A DNA stretch of 64,000 nucleotides from Acinetobacter kookii (GCF_900096895.1 NZ_FMYO01000004.1:1-64000), one strand, 5' to 3'; counted from the stretch's first letter, positions 18,961-27,415 are shown. The notes: generated by a model not told the origin, from the letters alone. Translations and numbers: made by a program.

Positions 18961-19030
18961 AATCCCCCCTAAATCCCCCTTTAATAAAGGGGGAAACTCC
19001 TCCCTTTAAAAAGGGAGGTCGGGAGGGATT
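18961..19030. repeat. Nested palindromic repeat between pcaJ and pcaF
   Basis: A 70-bp element that can fold as a three-way junction. The outer arms are AATCCCCCC... and ...GGGAGGGATT. Two inner hairpins are CCCCCTTtaataAAGGGGG and CCTCCCTTtaaaAAGGGAGG. It fills nearly all of the 89-bp intercistronic gap. It looks like a REP-type extragenic repeat and may stabilise the upstream pcaIJ message or slow ribosomes and polymerase. Confidence 0.75.
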
Positions 19031-19032
19031 AA

Positions 19033-19686
19033 TTATCCCTGTGTCGCATCCATCAGTGGAGCACCCGTCATGGCCTGCAATTCTGCAAAGCTTAGACCGT
19101 CGACTTTCTCAATCACTTTTAAACCTTCGGGCGTAACATCAATCACACACAGATCTGTGTAAATACGGTCGACACATTTCAGCCCTGTTGCTGGATAAGT
19201 CAGCTCTGCCACAATCTTTGGCTCACCTTGTTTGGTGACATGATCGGTGGTGATGAATACTTTTTTGGCACCTACAGCTAAATCCATCGCACCGCCCACC
19301 GCAGGAATCGCATCTGGTGCACCGGTATGCCAATTCGCCAAATCACCATTCGCCGCCACTTGAAAGGCACCGAGTACTGCAATATCCAAATGCCCACCAC
19401 GCATCATGGCAAAAGAATCACCATGATGGAAAAAGCTGCCGCCTTGCAGCATGGTTACATATTCTTTGCCTGCGTTGATCAGTTCAGGGTCTTCTTGGCC
19501 TTTTTCTGGTGGTGGACCAAAAGCCAATAAACCATTTTCAGAATGCAGGAACACGTCTTTGTCTGAAGGCAGGTAGCTGGCAATCTTGGTCGGTAAGCCA
19601 ATACCGAGATTGACATACGCACCATCGGGGATATCTTGTGCCACACGTTCTGCAATTTGGTTACGGCTGAGTTTTTGATAGCTCAT
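19033..19686 (-). CDS. pcaJ: 3-oxoadipate CoA-transferase subunit B
   Basis: A 217-residue beta subunit of the succinyl-CoA:3-oxoadipate CoA-transferase, which activates beta-ketoadipate with CoA from succinyl-CoA. The catalytic glutamate is in the SENGLLAFGP motif near residue 50. Other family strings are GAYVNLGIGLPTKIASYLP and GGAMDLAVGAKKV. Start: ATG at 19686 has GGGAGAACATC upstream, 13 bp after the pcaI stop; the longer in-frame extension overlaps pcaI and lacks a site. Confidence 0.94.
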   Translation of the reverse strand: MSYQKLSRNQIAERVAQDIPDGAYVNLGIGLPTKIASYLPSDKDVFLHSENGLLAFGPPPEKGQEDPELINAGKEYVTMLQGGSFFHHGDSFAMMRGGHLDIAVLGAFQVAANGDLANWHTGAPDAIPAVGGAMDLAVGAKKVFITTDHVTKQGEPKIVAELTYPATGLKCVDRIYTDLCVIDVTPEGLKVIEKVDGLSFAELQAMTGAPLMDATQG

Positions 19687-19699
19687 GATGTTCTCCCGA

Positions 19700-20380
19700 T
19701 TACACAGCAACAGGTTCAGGTTGAACCTGCACCACGTGTTGAACAAAAATACCTGCGGTGATGATGTGCTCAGGGTCTAAAGCTCCTAAGTCCACCACTT
19801 CAGAGACTTGTGCAATGGTCACGCCTGCGGCCATCGCCATAATCGGGCCGAAGTTACGTGCCGATTTGCGGTAAACCAGATTGCCCCAACGGTCGCCTTG
19901 CTGTGCTTTAATCAGAGCAAAGTCGGCTTTGATTGGATATTCCAACACATAATCTTTACCGTCGATATGACGGGTTTCTTTGCCTTCGGCCAATAAGGTG
20001 CCGTAGCCTGTTGGGGTGAAAACTGCACCAAGTCCCATACCAGCTGCTTGAATACGACAGGCCAGATTGCCTTGTGGCACCAATTCCAATTCGATTTTTC
20101 CTGCACGATAGAGTTCGTCGAAAACCCAAGAATCGGACTGACGCGGGAACGAACAGATGACTTTTTTTACTGCACCAGCTTTCAGCAGCTTTGCCAGACC
20201 ATAGTCACCATTGCCTGCATTGTTGCTAACGATGGTGAGGTCTTTAATACCGAGTTGAATTAAGCCATCAATTAGTTCAGCAGGTTGTCCTGCTGTACCA
20301 AAACCACCAATCATGATGGTTGAGCCGTCGGTGATTTGGGAGAGCACTTCCTCGAGGGATGCCGCACTTTTATCTATCAT
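19700..20380 (-). CDS. pcaI: 3-oxoadipate CoA-transferase subunit A
   Basis: The 226-residue alpha subunit partnering PcaJ. It has the CoA-transferase family strings GSTIMIGGFGTAGQPAELI and SNNAGNGDYGLAKLL. It is the first gene of the pca-qui supra-operon. Start: ATG at 20380 has GGAG eight bases upstream; an earlier ATG at 20407 lacks one. The 281-bp space to divergent pcaU holds the PcaU box. Confidence 0.94.
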   Translation of the reverse strand: MIDKSAASLEEVLSQITDGSTIMIGGFGTAGQPAELIDGLIQLGIKDLTIVSNNAGNGDYGLAKLLKAGAVKKVICSFPRQSDSWVFDELYRAGKIELELVPQGNLACRIQAAGMGLGAVFTPTGYGTLLAEGKETRHIDGKDYVLEYPIKADFALIKAQQGDRWGNLVYRKSARNFGPIMAMAAGVTIAQVSEVVDLGALDPEHIITAGIFVQHVVQVQPEPVAV

Positions 20381-20548
20381 TAGATAACTCCATTGTGCAT
20401 CATGCAAATTTGAAAAGGCGCGGAAAACTAACTTGTACTGGAGGACGATTCAGCTAAAACGACATTCCCTAGTTTTTTAGTTCGATTTCCTTATATGTTC
20501 ATTTTTTATAATTTCTATGTTTTAGGCTAGTTGGTAAGTTTAGTTTTC

Positions 20549-20585
20549 GTTCGATTATCGAACAACTTTATTGCTTATCGTACAA
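20549..20585. promoter_or_regulatory. PcaU operator in the pcaU-pcaI intergenic region
   Basis: GTTCGATTATCGAAC (20549-20563) is a perfect palindrome of two 7-bp arms. A third copy of its right half, TTATCGTACAA, starts at 20575, exactly 20 bp after TTATCGAACAA at 20555. Two half-sites as a palindrome plus a third direct half-site is the known PcaU/PobR three-repeat geometry. It would serve activation of pcaI and control of pcaU. A -10-like TATAGT for pcaU lies at 20615-20620. Confidence 0.8.
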
Positions 20586-20661
20586 AACCTGATTTTTTTA
20601 GTCTGATTTCACGCTATAGTAAAAACTAAGAGAGAAACAAAAAATATGCAGGATATTAAGT

Positions 20662-21486
20662 ATGAATGAGAAATTGAGAAAAACTGAAAAGCTACTTCTA
20701 AATAAAGACAATAAAAAAACCATTCGACATGAAGATTTTGTGGCCGGTATCAGTAAAGGTATGGCGATTCTGGACAGCTTTGGTACTGACCGACATCGTT
20801 TAAATATTTCTATGGCAGCAGAACGAACAGGCATGACACGAGCTGCTGCACGGCGTCACTTGCTTACCCTTGAATATTTAGGTTATTTAGAATCTGATGG
20901 TCATTATTTCTACCTAACCCCTAAAATTTTAAAATTTTCAGGTTCTTATCTTGGGGGCGCTCAGCTTCCTAAAATTTCTCAACCCTTACTTAATCTACTG
21001 ACCAACCAAACCTCTTTAATTTTTTCGGTTATGGTACTGGATGGATATGAGGCTATTACAATTGCTCGCAGTGCAGCCCATCAACAAACCGACCGAGTTA
21101 ATCCTTACGGCCTGCATCTTGGTAATCGTTTGCCCGCACATGCAACTTCTGCAGGAAAAATTCTATTGGCACATTTAGAATTAAATGAACAGCTTGAATG
21201 GCTAGAGAAGTATCCTTTACAACGATTAACCAAATATACGCATACTGAAAATGAGGAGTTTCTAGAACTTTTACATGAGATCAAGGAATTTGACTGGTGT
21301 TATTCATGTGAAGAACATGAGCTAGGTGTGCATGCGCTTGCTGTTCCTATTTATGACCATAGGTCTAAAGTGATCGCAGCCTTAAATATTGTCTCCCCCA
21401 CCATGCGAACAACCAAGGAATATTTGGTTCAAAATATTCTACCTCTACTCCAAGAAACAGCTCGAGAACTGCGTAATATTTTATAA
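20662..21486 (+). CDS. pcaU: IclR-family regulator of protocatechuate catabolism
   Basis: A 274-residue IclR-type regulator. The N-terminal winged helix (about 30-95) includes ISMAAERTGMTRAAARRHLLTLEYLGYLE, and the C-terminal effector domain includes LPAHATSAGKILLAHL and HELGVHALAVPIYD. Divergent from pcaI, with the three-half-site operator between. In Acinetobacter, PcaU activates the pca-qui operon in response to protocatechuate and represses without it. A basic N-terminal extension of about 25 residues precedes the HTH. ATG start with AGGATATTAAGT. Confidence 0.93.
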   Translation: MNEKLRKTEKLLLNKDNKKTIRHEDFVAGISKGMAILDSFGTDRHRLNISMAAERTGMTRAAARRHLLTLEYLGYLESDGHYFYLTPKILKFSGSYLGGAQLPKISQPLLNLLTNQTSLIFSVMVLDGYEAITIARSAAHQQTDRVNPYGLHLGNRLPAHATSAGKILLAHLELNEQLEWLEKYPLQRLTKYTHTENEEFLELLHEIKEFDWCYSCEEHELGVHALAVPIYDHRSKVIAALNIVSPTMRTTKEYLVQNILPLLQETARELRNIL

Positions 21487-21494
21487 TTTATCAA

Positions 21495-21510
21495 GGCTTT
21501 GTTGCACAAA
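21495..21510. repeat. IS-end-like 16-mer downstream of pcaU
   Basis: GGCTTTGTTGCACAAA resembles terminal inverted repeats of common Acinetobacter insertion sequences. No partner end or transposase lies nearby, so it would be a solo remnant. Chance similarity is possible. Confidence 0.35.
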
Positions 21511-21558
21511 GATTTAAAGATTATAGCTACCCGAGTCTACTCAGGTTTAAGTGACAAT

Positions 21559-21684
21559 TTAGGTATGAGGTCGGACTAATTCCGTAAATTTATTTAATAC
21601 TGCCATAACTAAACCCGAACCCAATAAGAAACCAACAAGCATTCCTTGCCAAATAAAAACAGCTCTTTGCTTCTTATCAATCAT
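21559..21684 (-). CDS. Putative 41-residue single-span membrane protein
   Basis: A short frame starting MIDKKQRAVFIWQG with one hydrophobic helix (about residues 8-31, including MLVGFLLGSGLVMAVL), positive residues before it, and a short tail ending VRPHT. A GAGAG ribosome-like sequence lies about six bases before the ATG. No known family was recognised. It sits alone between pcaU and the broken cyclase gene, next to an IS-end-like sequence. The topology suggests a real small membrane protein, but a chance ORF is possible. Confidence 0.4.
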   Translation of the reverse strand: MIDKKQRAVFIWQGMLVGFLLGSGLVMAVLNKFTELVRPHT

Positions 21685-21951
21685 TTATCTCTCAAGTAAT
21701 CAACCAACTTTATTATTCCTAAGTAATCAGCTAAATAAAAAATAGAAAACATGATTACAAAAGCCCGTCATAATTCCCCAAAAACGTAATGGATCAATCA
21801 GGTTTACCACCCTATTTTGATTTAATTCTAATTAATCGTAACCCTTTTGTTATAAATGGGAAAAATTTTATCACCGGCAAGCCTGCTTAGCGTAACTTCG
21901 CTATATCTATGGATGCGACACTCAGCAACAAGCAACCTGCAAAATATCTGG

Positions 21952-22839
21952 TCAGGCAAAGACCGCCCGGTCTCGTCCCTGCTGTTTTCCTGAATACATC
22001 GCCTGGTCTGCTCTTGCAATGGCTTTTTCCATGCTTTCATCAGCCTCGACGTGGATAATACCGACCGTGGCGGTAATATAGATCATTTCACCACTTTTTA
22101 GTCGGGTCGGATTGCTATGCAGTGACTGAAAAATTCTGTCGATAATCTCATGCAGGGAATCGGCATTGTCCACTTCCAGAAAGATTAAAAATTCCTCGCC
22201 GCCAAAGCGAAAAATGTTGTCCGTATCTCGAAGGGAATCACGCAGGATCTGCGCCGTATGGGCAAGAACCTCATCACCTGCCTGATGTCCATATTGATCA
22301 TTGACCACTTTAAAATGATCTAAATCCAGTAAACCGACTGCCAATATTTTCTAGTTTTTTTCAGCACTCTGACGCAAGGCACTGAATTGATTCTCCATTC
22401 CATATCTTAAAGCTAAACCGGTTAAAGGATCATACTGCAATGACTGGGTAATAAACTGGGTTCTAAAATAAATCAGCAGTTCCAGTAGATCACTCTGGCT
22501 TTTCTGATATTGACTGACTAAGACTGCCTCTACGGATTGATTGTCACTGAGCCTGGAAAATATATGATGCAAATGATGATGCACAAAATAATGCGCCTGC
22601 TCCAGTTCCTGGGTTTTATCAGGATTGATTTTTTCAAACTTGGCGCGATTGGATTGAAACCATTTGCCAAAATGACACAATAAATGGCTTTCTTTCGCGG
22701 AAAATTGTGGCTCGGCAGGTGTTTTTAAAACGAGATATTGAAATACTTTTTGCGCCCAGGCGATATGTAGCCGAATGCCCTCGTCTATTTCGATCAGTGC
22801 TGCATTTTGAGAATTTTTAGTGGGATGTAATTGATCCAT
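21952..22839 (-). pseudogene. CZB-GGDEF diguanylate cyclase (DgcZ-like) interrupted by an amber codon
   Basis: Two same-frame segments form one gene of about 295 codons. The N-terminal part (22351-22839) is a zinc-binding CZB domain: RLHIAWAQ, the signature CHFGKWF and HYFVHHHLHH. It then begins a GGDEF domain at YDPLTGLALRYGMENQF. A TAG at 22351-22353 interrupts KN*KILAVGLLDLDHFK. The rest (to 21952) has an I-site RDTD five residues before the active motif GGEEF. Only one base separates it from an intact E. coli DgcZ-like zinc-controlled c-di-GMP synthase; CAG to TAG is the simplest route. Restart at TTG 22344 would lack the first GGDEF strand. Start at ATG 22839 chosen; an ATG 17 codons earlier is possible. 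Confidence 0.8.
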
Positions 22840-23168
22840 AGAAAAGCGTATCTCAAATATGTGTATGGAATAGGTTGAACAACAGGTCATTTACAGCATT
22901 TAAAATTTCTTGTCGGCAAGTATCCCATAAAGTATTGATCTAACTTTTATTTTACTTGATTTGTGGTCTTTTATTAAGCTTAATTTAAGATAAGATCGAT
23001 GTGAAAAAGTGCAAATCCGAACATGAATAAATGGACTCAATCCACCGATAGCAGAACGTACAGCGCCATTTTGGGTTCTCTTTCATCATGCGCAATGATG
23101 CATTATTTTTAAGCCCATCTTTGTTAAACGCAGGAACTGAAACCTCCCTATTCTAAACAACTTTCCTC

Positions 23169-23201
23169 TTCACATTCTGTTCACGACTCTTTATCTAGAG
23201 T
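23169..23201 (+). promoter_or_regulatory. Proposed response-regulator box and -10, upstream of the NTF2-CHI-RR unit
   Basis: Direct repeat TTCACAttctgTTCACGA (23169-23186, repeat period 11 bp), then nine bases, then TAGAGT (23196-23201) as -10. No good -35 is present, as expected when an OmpR/PhoB-type activator replaces it. The same arrangement occurs at 32529-32561, 33196-33229 and 34433-34465. The rest of the gap 22891-23168 shows nothing clear. Confidence 0.6.
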
Positions 23202-23228
23202 GAATACATGAATTTAAGACGGACAGTG

Positions 23229-23804
23229 ATGATGAAACATGTTAAGAAAATAATGGCAGCAGCCTTGTCCTTACCGCTACTATCTTTGGCCGGATGTCAA
23301 AGTATTCCCAGTTATTCAGCCGATTATGCAAAATCCAGAAGCGCTGTTCAGGGGGTAGCCCTGGATGAGGAAAAAGCGCTGGATATTGGCACCCGGTTTA
23401 CCTCAGCATTTAATACTTTGGGCACACCGGCCTTTGTGGAACGAGCCGGCTCGCTGTATGCCGATCCGCTGTTCATTAACGATACCCTGTCGCAGTTTTC
23501 ATCCAAGCAAAATCTGGTCCAGCATTTTCAGGGTATGAACAAACGGGTCAGCAATGTCAGTGTCAAGCTGTTAAACACCTCTTATCATCAGGATTCTGCC
23601 TATGTGCACTGGCATATGGCCTATGATTTTAAAATGTTCGGCACAACCCGCAGCATGGATTCTTTTGGCATCAGTGAAATTAAGGTCAACGCGGACAACA
23701 AGATTATTTTCCAGCAGGATTTCTGGGACCCTGCCAATGGCCTGTACCGTTCCCTACCTTATGTCGGAGGGGTCTATTCATGGCTACTGCCTTTCAAAAA
23801 TTAG
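23229..23804 (+). CDS. NTF2-like lipoprotein of the lipid/photo-repair cluster
   Basis: A lipoprotein of about 191 residues. The signal peptide ends in the lipobox LSLAGC, and the next residues (QSIPSY) do not show an Asp+2 retention signal, so outer-membrane sorting is likely. The rest is an NTF2/SnoaL-like alpha+beta cone (RFTSAFNTLGTPAFVE, LYADPLFINDTL, FKMFGTTRSMDSFGISE, QQDFWDPANGLYRSLP). This family regularly travels with chalcone-isomerase-like and CFA-type genes. Activity unknown; it may bind or present a lipid. The ATG at 23208 would coincide with the predicted transcription start, so I chose ATG 23229. Overlaps the next gene by 25 bp. Confidence 0.75.
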   Translation: MMKHVKKIMAAALSLPLLSLAGCQSIPSYSADYAKSRSAVQGVALDEEKALDIGTRFTSAFNTLGTPAFVERAGSLYADPLFINDTLSQFSSKQNLVQHFQGMNKRVSNVSVKLLNTSYHQDSAYVHWHMAYDFKMFGTTRSMDSFGISEIKVNADNKIIFQQDFWDPANGLYRSLPYVGGVYSWLLPFKN

Positions 23805-24280
23805 CGGTTAGCACGGCGTTACTGATGGGATGTAGCTTCAGTCCATGGGCGCAGGCCCAAAGCTTGAATCAATGTGGCAATGGCCCGCTGATGGTGGGTC
23901 AAAAACAGGTCGGTATGGCCAGTTATTTTGCCCAAAACTGTAGCCAGTCCTGGCAAGAGCAGACCATCCAGATGGACTTTGCCTATACCCAGAATATTCC
24001 GGAATGGGCATTCAAGCGTGCCGCCACGCATCTGCTCAAGCGTAACGTCAAGGATCCTAACATCCAAGCCATTTTCAAGCCGATCAGCGATTTGTATCGT
24101 CCGGTCAGATCGGGTGACCTGTACCGCTTGAAATATACACATGCCACGCAAACCTTGAGTTTATCCCTGAACCGGAAAAATTTAGGACAGCTGCAGCATC
24201 CGCTGGCCCAGCAATATTTTAATATATGGCTTGGTCCCCAGCCATTTAGTGCTAAATTAAAACAGCAATTATTAAATTAG
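23780..24280 (+). CDS. Chalcone isomerase-like periplasmic protein
   Basis: A 166-residue secreted protein: signal peptide to about AQA (residue 27), then a chalcone-isomerase-like/CHI-fold domain (MVGQKQVGMASYFAQN, IPEWAFKRAATHLLKRN, YRLKYTHATQTLSLSLN). Bacterial members have no flavonoid role; plant relatives of this fold bind fatty acids, so lipid binding is plausible but not shown. GGAGGGG lies eight bases before the ATG inside the upstream gene, and the 25-bp overlap suggests coupled translation. Confidence 0.75.
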   Translation: MATAFQKLAVSTALLMGCSFSPWAQAQSLNQCGNGPLMVGQKQVGMASYFAQNCSQSWQEQTIQMDFAYTQNIPEWAFKRAATHLLKRNVKDPNIQAIFKPISDLYRPVRSGDLYRLKYTHATQTLSLSLNRKNLGQLQHPLAQQYFNIWLGPQPFSAKLKQQLLN

Positions 24281-24291
24281 TATCCGCGACT

Positions 24292-24978
24292 ATGTCCAAA
24301 CATTTTATCCTGATGGTTGAAGACCATTATGAACTAGCCTCTACCTTATGCGAGTTTCTGGAAGAACATGATTTTGTGGTGGATCATGCACGGAATCTGA
24401 ATGCTGCGCGCCAGTTACTGAAACAGCAGCGTTATCACATCTTGCTGCTGGATATTAACCTGCCGGACGGTTCCGGTTATGAACTGTGTGAATGGCTGCG
24501 TCATGAAGAAGGTCTAGACCTGCCGGTGTTGATGCTGACCGCTCGGGATACCCTGGATGACAAGCTCAAAGGCTTCAATTCCGGCACGGATGATTACCTG
24601 GTCAAGCCCTTTGACTTTAACGAGCTGGTAGTGCGGGTCAAAGCCCTGATCAAGCGTTCGCTGGGTGAAGTATCCAGTAGCCGTCTGCAGATTCACGATC
24701 TGGTTCTGGACCCGGCCAGACAGCAGTTGACTCGTGCTGGTCAGACCATTGAACTGCCTCCAATTCAGTTTAAACTGCTAAAATTGCTGATGCGCCATTC
24801 ACCTAAAGTGCTGACCAAACAGGAAATCATGATGGAGCTTTGGGGCGATGAAGAGCCGGAAAGTGATGCTTTACGCAGTCATATCTATAATCTGCGTAAG
24901 ATGGTCGACAAGCCTTTTGAGCAGAAGCTGATTCATACCATATCCGGTGTCGGTTTAAAGATTGCTTTAGAGCCTTAA
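24292..24978 (+). CDS. OmpR/PhoB-family response regulator
   Basis: 228 residues. The receiver domain has acidic pocket E10/D11, phospho-acceptor D54 (LLLDINLPDG) and the conserved lysine in LVKPFD. A winged-helix DNA-binding domain (about 130-225) follows, with ALRSHIYNLRKMVD as recognition helix. Third gene of the plus-strand unit. The gene for its likely partner kinase is on the opposite strand, tail to tail, with stops five bases apart. I propose it binds the TTCACA-N5-TTCA repeats found before four units of the cluster, including its own. No start ambiguity. Confidence 0.9.
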   Translation: MSKHFILMVEDHYELASTLCEFLEEHDFVVDHARNLNAARQLLKQQRYHILLLDINLPDGSGYELCEWLRHEEGLDLPVLMLTARDTLDDKLKGFNSGTDDYLVKPFDFNELVVRVKALIKRSLGEVSSSRLQIHDLVLDPARQQLTRAGQTIELPPIQFKLLKLLMRHSPKVLTKQEIMMELWGDEEPESDALRSHIYNLRKMVDKPFEQKLIHTISGVGLKIALEP

Positions 24979-24983
24979 ACTGT

Positions 24984-26318
24984 TCAGGCGGAAACCTCGT
25001 TTAAATACACCACCACAATCAGTCCGGTGGTCATCGCCAGATCGACATCCTGATGGGTGCCGAGATAATACTGCCGGTCAAACAGCTCCACCCGCCAGCC
25101 CAACTGCTTGCACAGCTTCTGTACCAGTTGCAGGCCAATGCCATGTCCCTTGATTTCCAGTTGCAGCTGCTGCCCGGAAAGCTCCTGGACTTTGGCGTTA
25201 TTTGGTAAAGGAATGCCGACCCCATTGTCAGCAATCAGCACTTTATTTTTTTGCAGAATCACATCAATTTCTGTGCCTTGTGAATAGTTCAGCGCATTGC
25301 GCAGAATATTGCCAAACACCATTTTGGTCATCGACGGATAAAGTTTACGCGGCTGTTCATCGAGATCTTTTTGCAGCTCAATCTGTATGCCTTTGTTATG
25401 ACTGACACTGTCCAGATCCTGCACCAGATTGTCCAGACATTCTGAAAGCATGGTCGGTTCAGCGGTTAAGGTATTAGTAGTATTGCGGGCAATCGCCAGC
25501 AAAGTATCGACCAATAGCTGCATGTCCTCAATGGTATTATGCAGGCGGGTAAAGGACTTGTTGTCGCCATAGCGTGCCTGACACAGCTGCACATTGCCCT
25601 TTAAAATGGTCAGTGGCGTGCGCAGTTCATGGCTGACATCACCGGTAAATTCGCGTTCACGATGAATAAACTCACTAAGCACCTGATGGTATTTTTCCAG
25701 CGCCTGTTTCAGATATTCCGCTTCCAGATTGGAGTCGGTACGGATGTCCTGAAACGGCGAAGCCTGATTTTTTTGGTGTTCCCAGTCAATATGCTCCAGT
25801 GCATTGGCCAGGCGGGTAATGGGGGAAAAATAGCGCCGCGCACGGCGGTTCCACCACCACAGCACACTATACAGCACAAACAGGCTGACCATCAGCGGTG
25901 CTAGACCAAACAGCCAGACCAGCTTGTTGACGTTGCTTTCGCCAAACACCAGCAGCACATGCTGTCCGTCTTTTTCACCATAAACGGTCATGCGCTCCTT
26001 GCCATCGACAAAATGCCGGTTCACCCCTTGCTCAAGCTGCATGTGGCGAAATTGGACTGGCGGTACATCGTTCCAGCGATAACCATACAGGTTTTTGGTG
26101 TCGGGCAGTTCAGCAGCGGGATTGCGTTCCAGCCGCTGCCAGTAGTGTGACATTTCCTGTTCCAGCGCAGTTCTGAGCAAGGAACCCTTGATTACCCAGG
26201 CACTACAGCCAATCCCGATCACCACAGACAGGGCAATGAATCCGATTTGCAGCCAGTAGTAGCGGTTAAACACCTCACCCAGTGGATGATCGCGTTTGTC
26301 CCTAAACAGCCTTAACAT
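24984..26318 (-). CDS. Sensor histidine kinase
   Basis: A kinase of about 444 residues with two membrane helices (IGFIALSVVIGIGCSAWVI near 25-45 and VWLFGLAPLMVSLFVLYSVLW near 130-150) framing a periplasmic sensor of about 85 residues. A HAMP-like linker, the H-box FTGDVSHELRTPLTILKGN (phospho-accepting His) and an ATPase domain (N-box GNILRNALNYS, G1 IADNGVGI, G2 KGHGIGLQLV) follow. It is the last gene of a seven-gene minus-strand lipid operon and probably pairs with the convergent response regulator. The signal is unknown. Start: ATG at 26318 has GGGGAA upstream; the extension to 26357 overlaps the previous stop and lacks a site. Confidence 0.88.
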   Translation of the reverse strand: MLRLFRDKRDHPLGEVFNRYYWLQIGFIALSVVIGIGCSAWVIKGSLLRTALEQEMSHYWQRLERNPAAELPDTKNLYGYRWNDVPPVQFRHMQLEQGVNRHFVDGKERMTVYGEKDGQHVLLVFGESNVNKLVWLFGLAPLMVSLFVLYSVLWWWNRRARRYFSPITRLANALEHIDWEHQKNQASPFQDIRTDSNLEAEYLKQALEKYHQVLSEFIHREREFTGDVSHELRTPLTILKGNVQLCQARYGDNKSFTRLHNTIEDMQLLVDTLLAIARNTTNTLTAEPTMLSECLDNLVQDLDSVSHNKGIQIELQKDLDEQPRKLYPSMTKMVFGNILRNALNYSQGTEIDVILQKNKVLIADNGVGIPLPNNAKVQELSGQQLQLEIKGHGIGLQLVQKLCKQLGWRVELFDRQYYLGTHQDVDLAMTTGLIVVVYLNEVSA

Positions 26319-26357
26319 TGCTATATTCCCCGCTGGCCCATCCGATTCATCGTGCAA

Positions 26358-27407
26358 TTATATGGCTTTTTTCTTAAACAGAAAGTGACCAATCACCCAC
26401 TCTCGTCCATGGTCATAACCGAACAGCTCGGCACAGGCCATAAAGAAAATCCGCCAGCGCTGCCACCAGATTGCCGCATCTGCGCCATAGGTCTGTTCAA
26501 ACAAGGGCTGCAGTTCGGCCTGCTTCTGGTCCATATTCTCCAGCCAGGCATTTGCAGTGCGTTCATATTGGGTACCAGCCCATTGCCAGTGCTGTTCCAG
26601 CTGCAAATGTTCTTGAAAATGCAGAAAAGTGGATGCTGCAGGCATCAGACCGCCACTAAAGAAATATTTTGACATCCAGTCAAATTCGTTTTTCACTTCA
26701 AACGGATAATGCAGGAAACGGTGACAGAAAATATGGCACCACAGCAAGCCATCCGCTTTCAGCCAGCTGCTGATATTTTCAAACAGTTTCTGGTAATTAC
26801 GTACATGTTCAAACATTTCCACCGAAACCACACGGTCGAAAGCAGCAGCTTCCAGTTGCAGTACATTGACGTCGCAAGTAATCACCGTCAGGTTATCCAG
26901 TTTTTTCAGACGCGCCTGTTCCTGAATATACTGGCGCTGGGTCGAGGAGTTCGACACCACGGTAATGCGGGCCTTGGGATAGTGCTCGGCCATGTACAGA
27001 CTGAAAGAACCCCAGCCACAGCCTATTTCCAGAATATCCTGTCCATCCTGCAGCTGTGCACGCTGGCAATAGCTGGCCAGCGCGGCTTCTTCCGCCTGAT
27101 CCAGCGTGGTATGCGCGTGTTCAAACAGGCTGGCGCTGTATTTCAGACGCTTGCCCAGCACCGCCTGGAAAAATGCGGTGGGCAGTTCATAATGCTGTTC
27201 ATTAGCTTTGTCGGTCTCGATGGCAATCTCGCTGTTTTTCAGCATATGCAGCACATCCATATAACGCTCGGCAGCCAGTGCAGGGTCGAAGCGTCCTTCC
27301 TGTGCCAGACGTTTTTTGCTTAAGCTGCGAATGCCGGCCCGAATCACCGGATCGGGCAGTTTGCCACTTTCGACCAGTTTTAAAGATTGTTGAATCATAA
27401 AGTCCAT
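26358..27407 (-). CDS. SAM-dependent methyltransferase, cyclopropane-fatty-acid-synthase family (copy 1)
   Basis: About 349 residues. The SAM-binding motif is DILEIGCGWGSFSLYMA, after HYELPTAFFQAVLGKRLKYSASLF. SVEMFEHVRNY is close to the Mycolic/CFA-synthase signature, and a C-terminal aromatic segment (WWQRWRIFFMACAELFGY) follows. It lacks the N-terminal domain of classical CFA synthase, so it resembles the shorter UfaM-type or CFA-like enzymes that methylate unsaturated acyl chains of phospholipids. Start: ATG 27407 with AGGT upstream, 8 bp after the DUF1295 stop; a longer frame starts at 27434. Substrate and product (methylated, cyclopropane or furan precursor) are inference. Confidence 0.85.
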   Translation of the reverse strand: MDFMIQQSLKLVESGKLPDPVIRAGIRSLSKKRLAQEGRFDPALAAERYMDVLHMLKNSEIAIETDKANEQHYELPTAFFQAVLGKRLKYSASLFEHAHTTLDQAEEAALASYCQRAQLQDGQDILEIGCGWGSFSLYMAEHYPKARITVVSNSSTQRQYIQEQARLKKLDNLTVITCDVNVLQLEAAAFDRVVSVEMFEHVRNYQKLFENISSWLKADGLLWCHIFCHRFLHYPFEVKNEFDWMSKYFFSGGLMPAASTFLHFQEHLQLEQHWQWAGTQYERTANAWLENMDQKQAELQPLFEQTYGADAAIWWQRWRIFFMACAELFGYDHGREWVIGHFLFKKKAI

Positions 27408-27415
27408 GTATTTAC

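Noticed and set aside
23130..23155. Sigma-E/ECF-like promoter (GGAACT ... TCTAA) before the NTF2 gene
   Set aside because: The spacing of about 13 bp is too short for ECF promoters; the TTCACA repeat with a -10 fits better and recurs.
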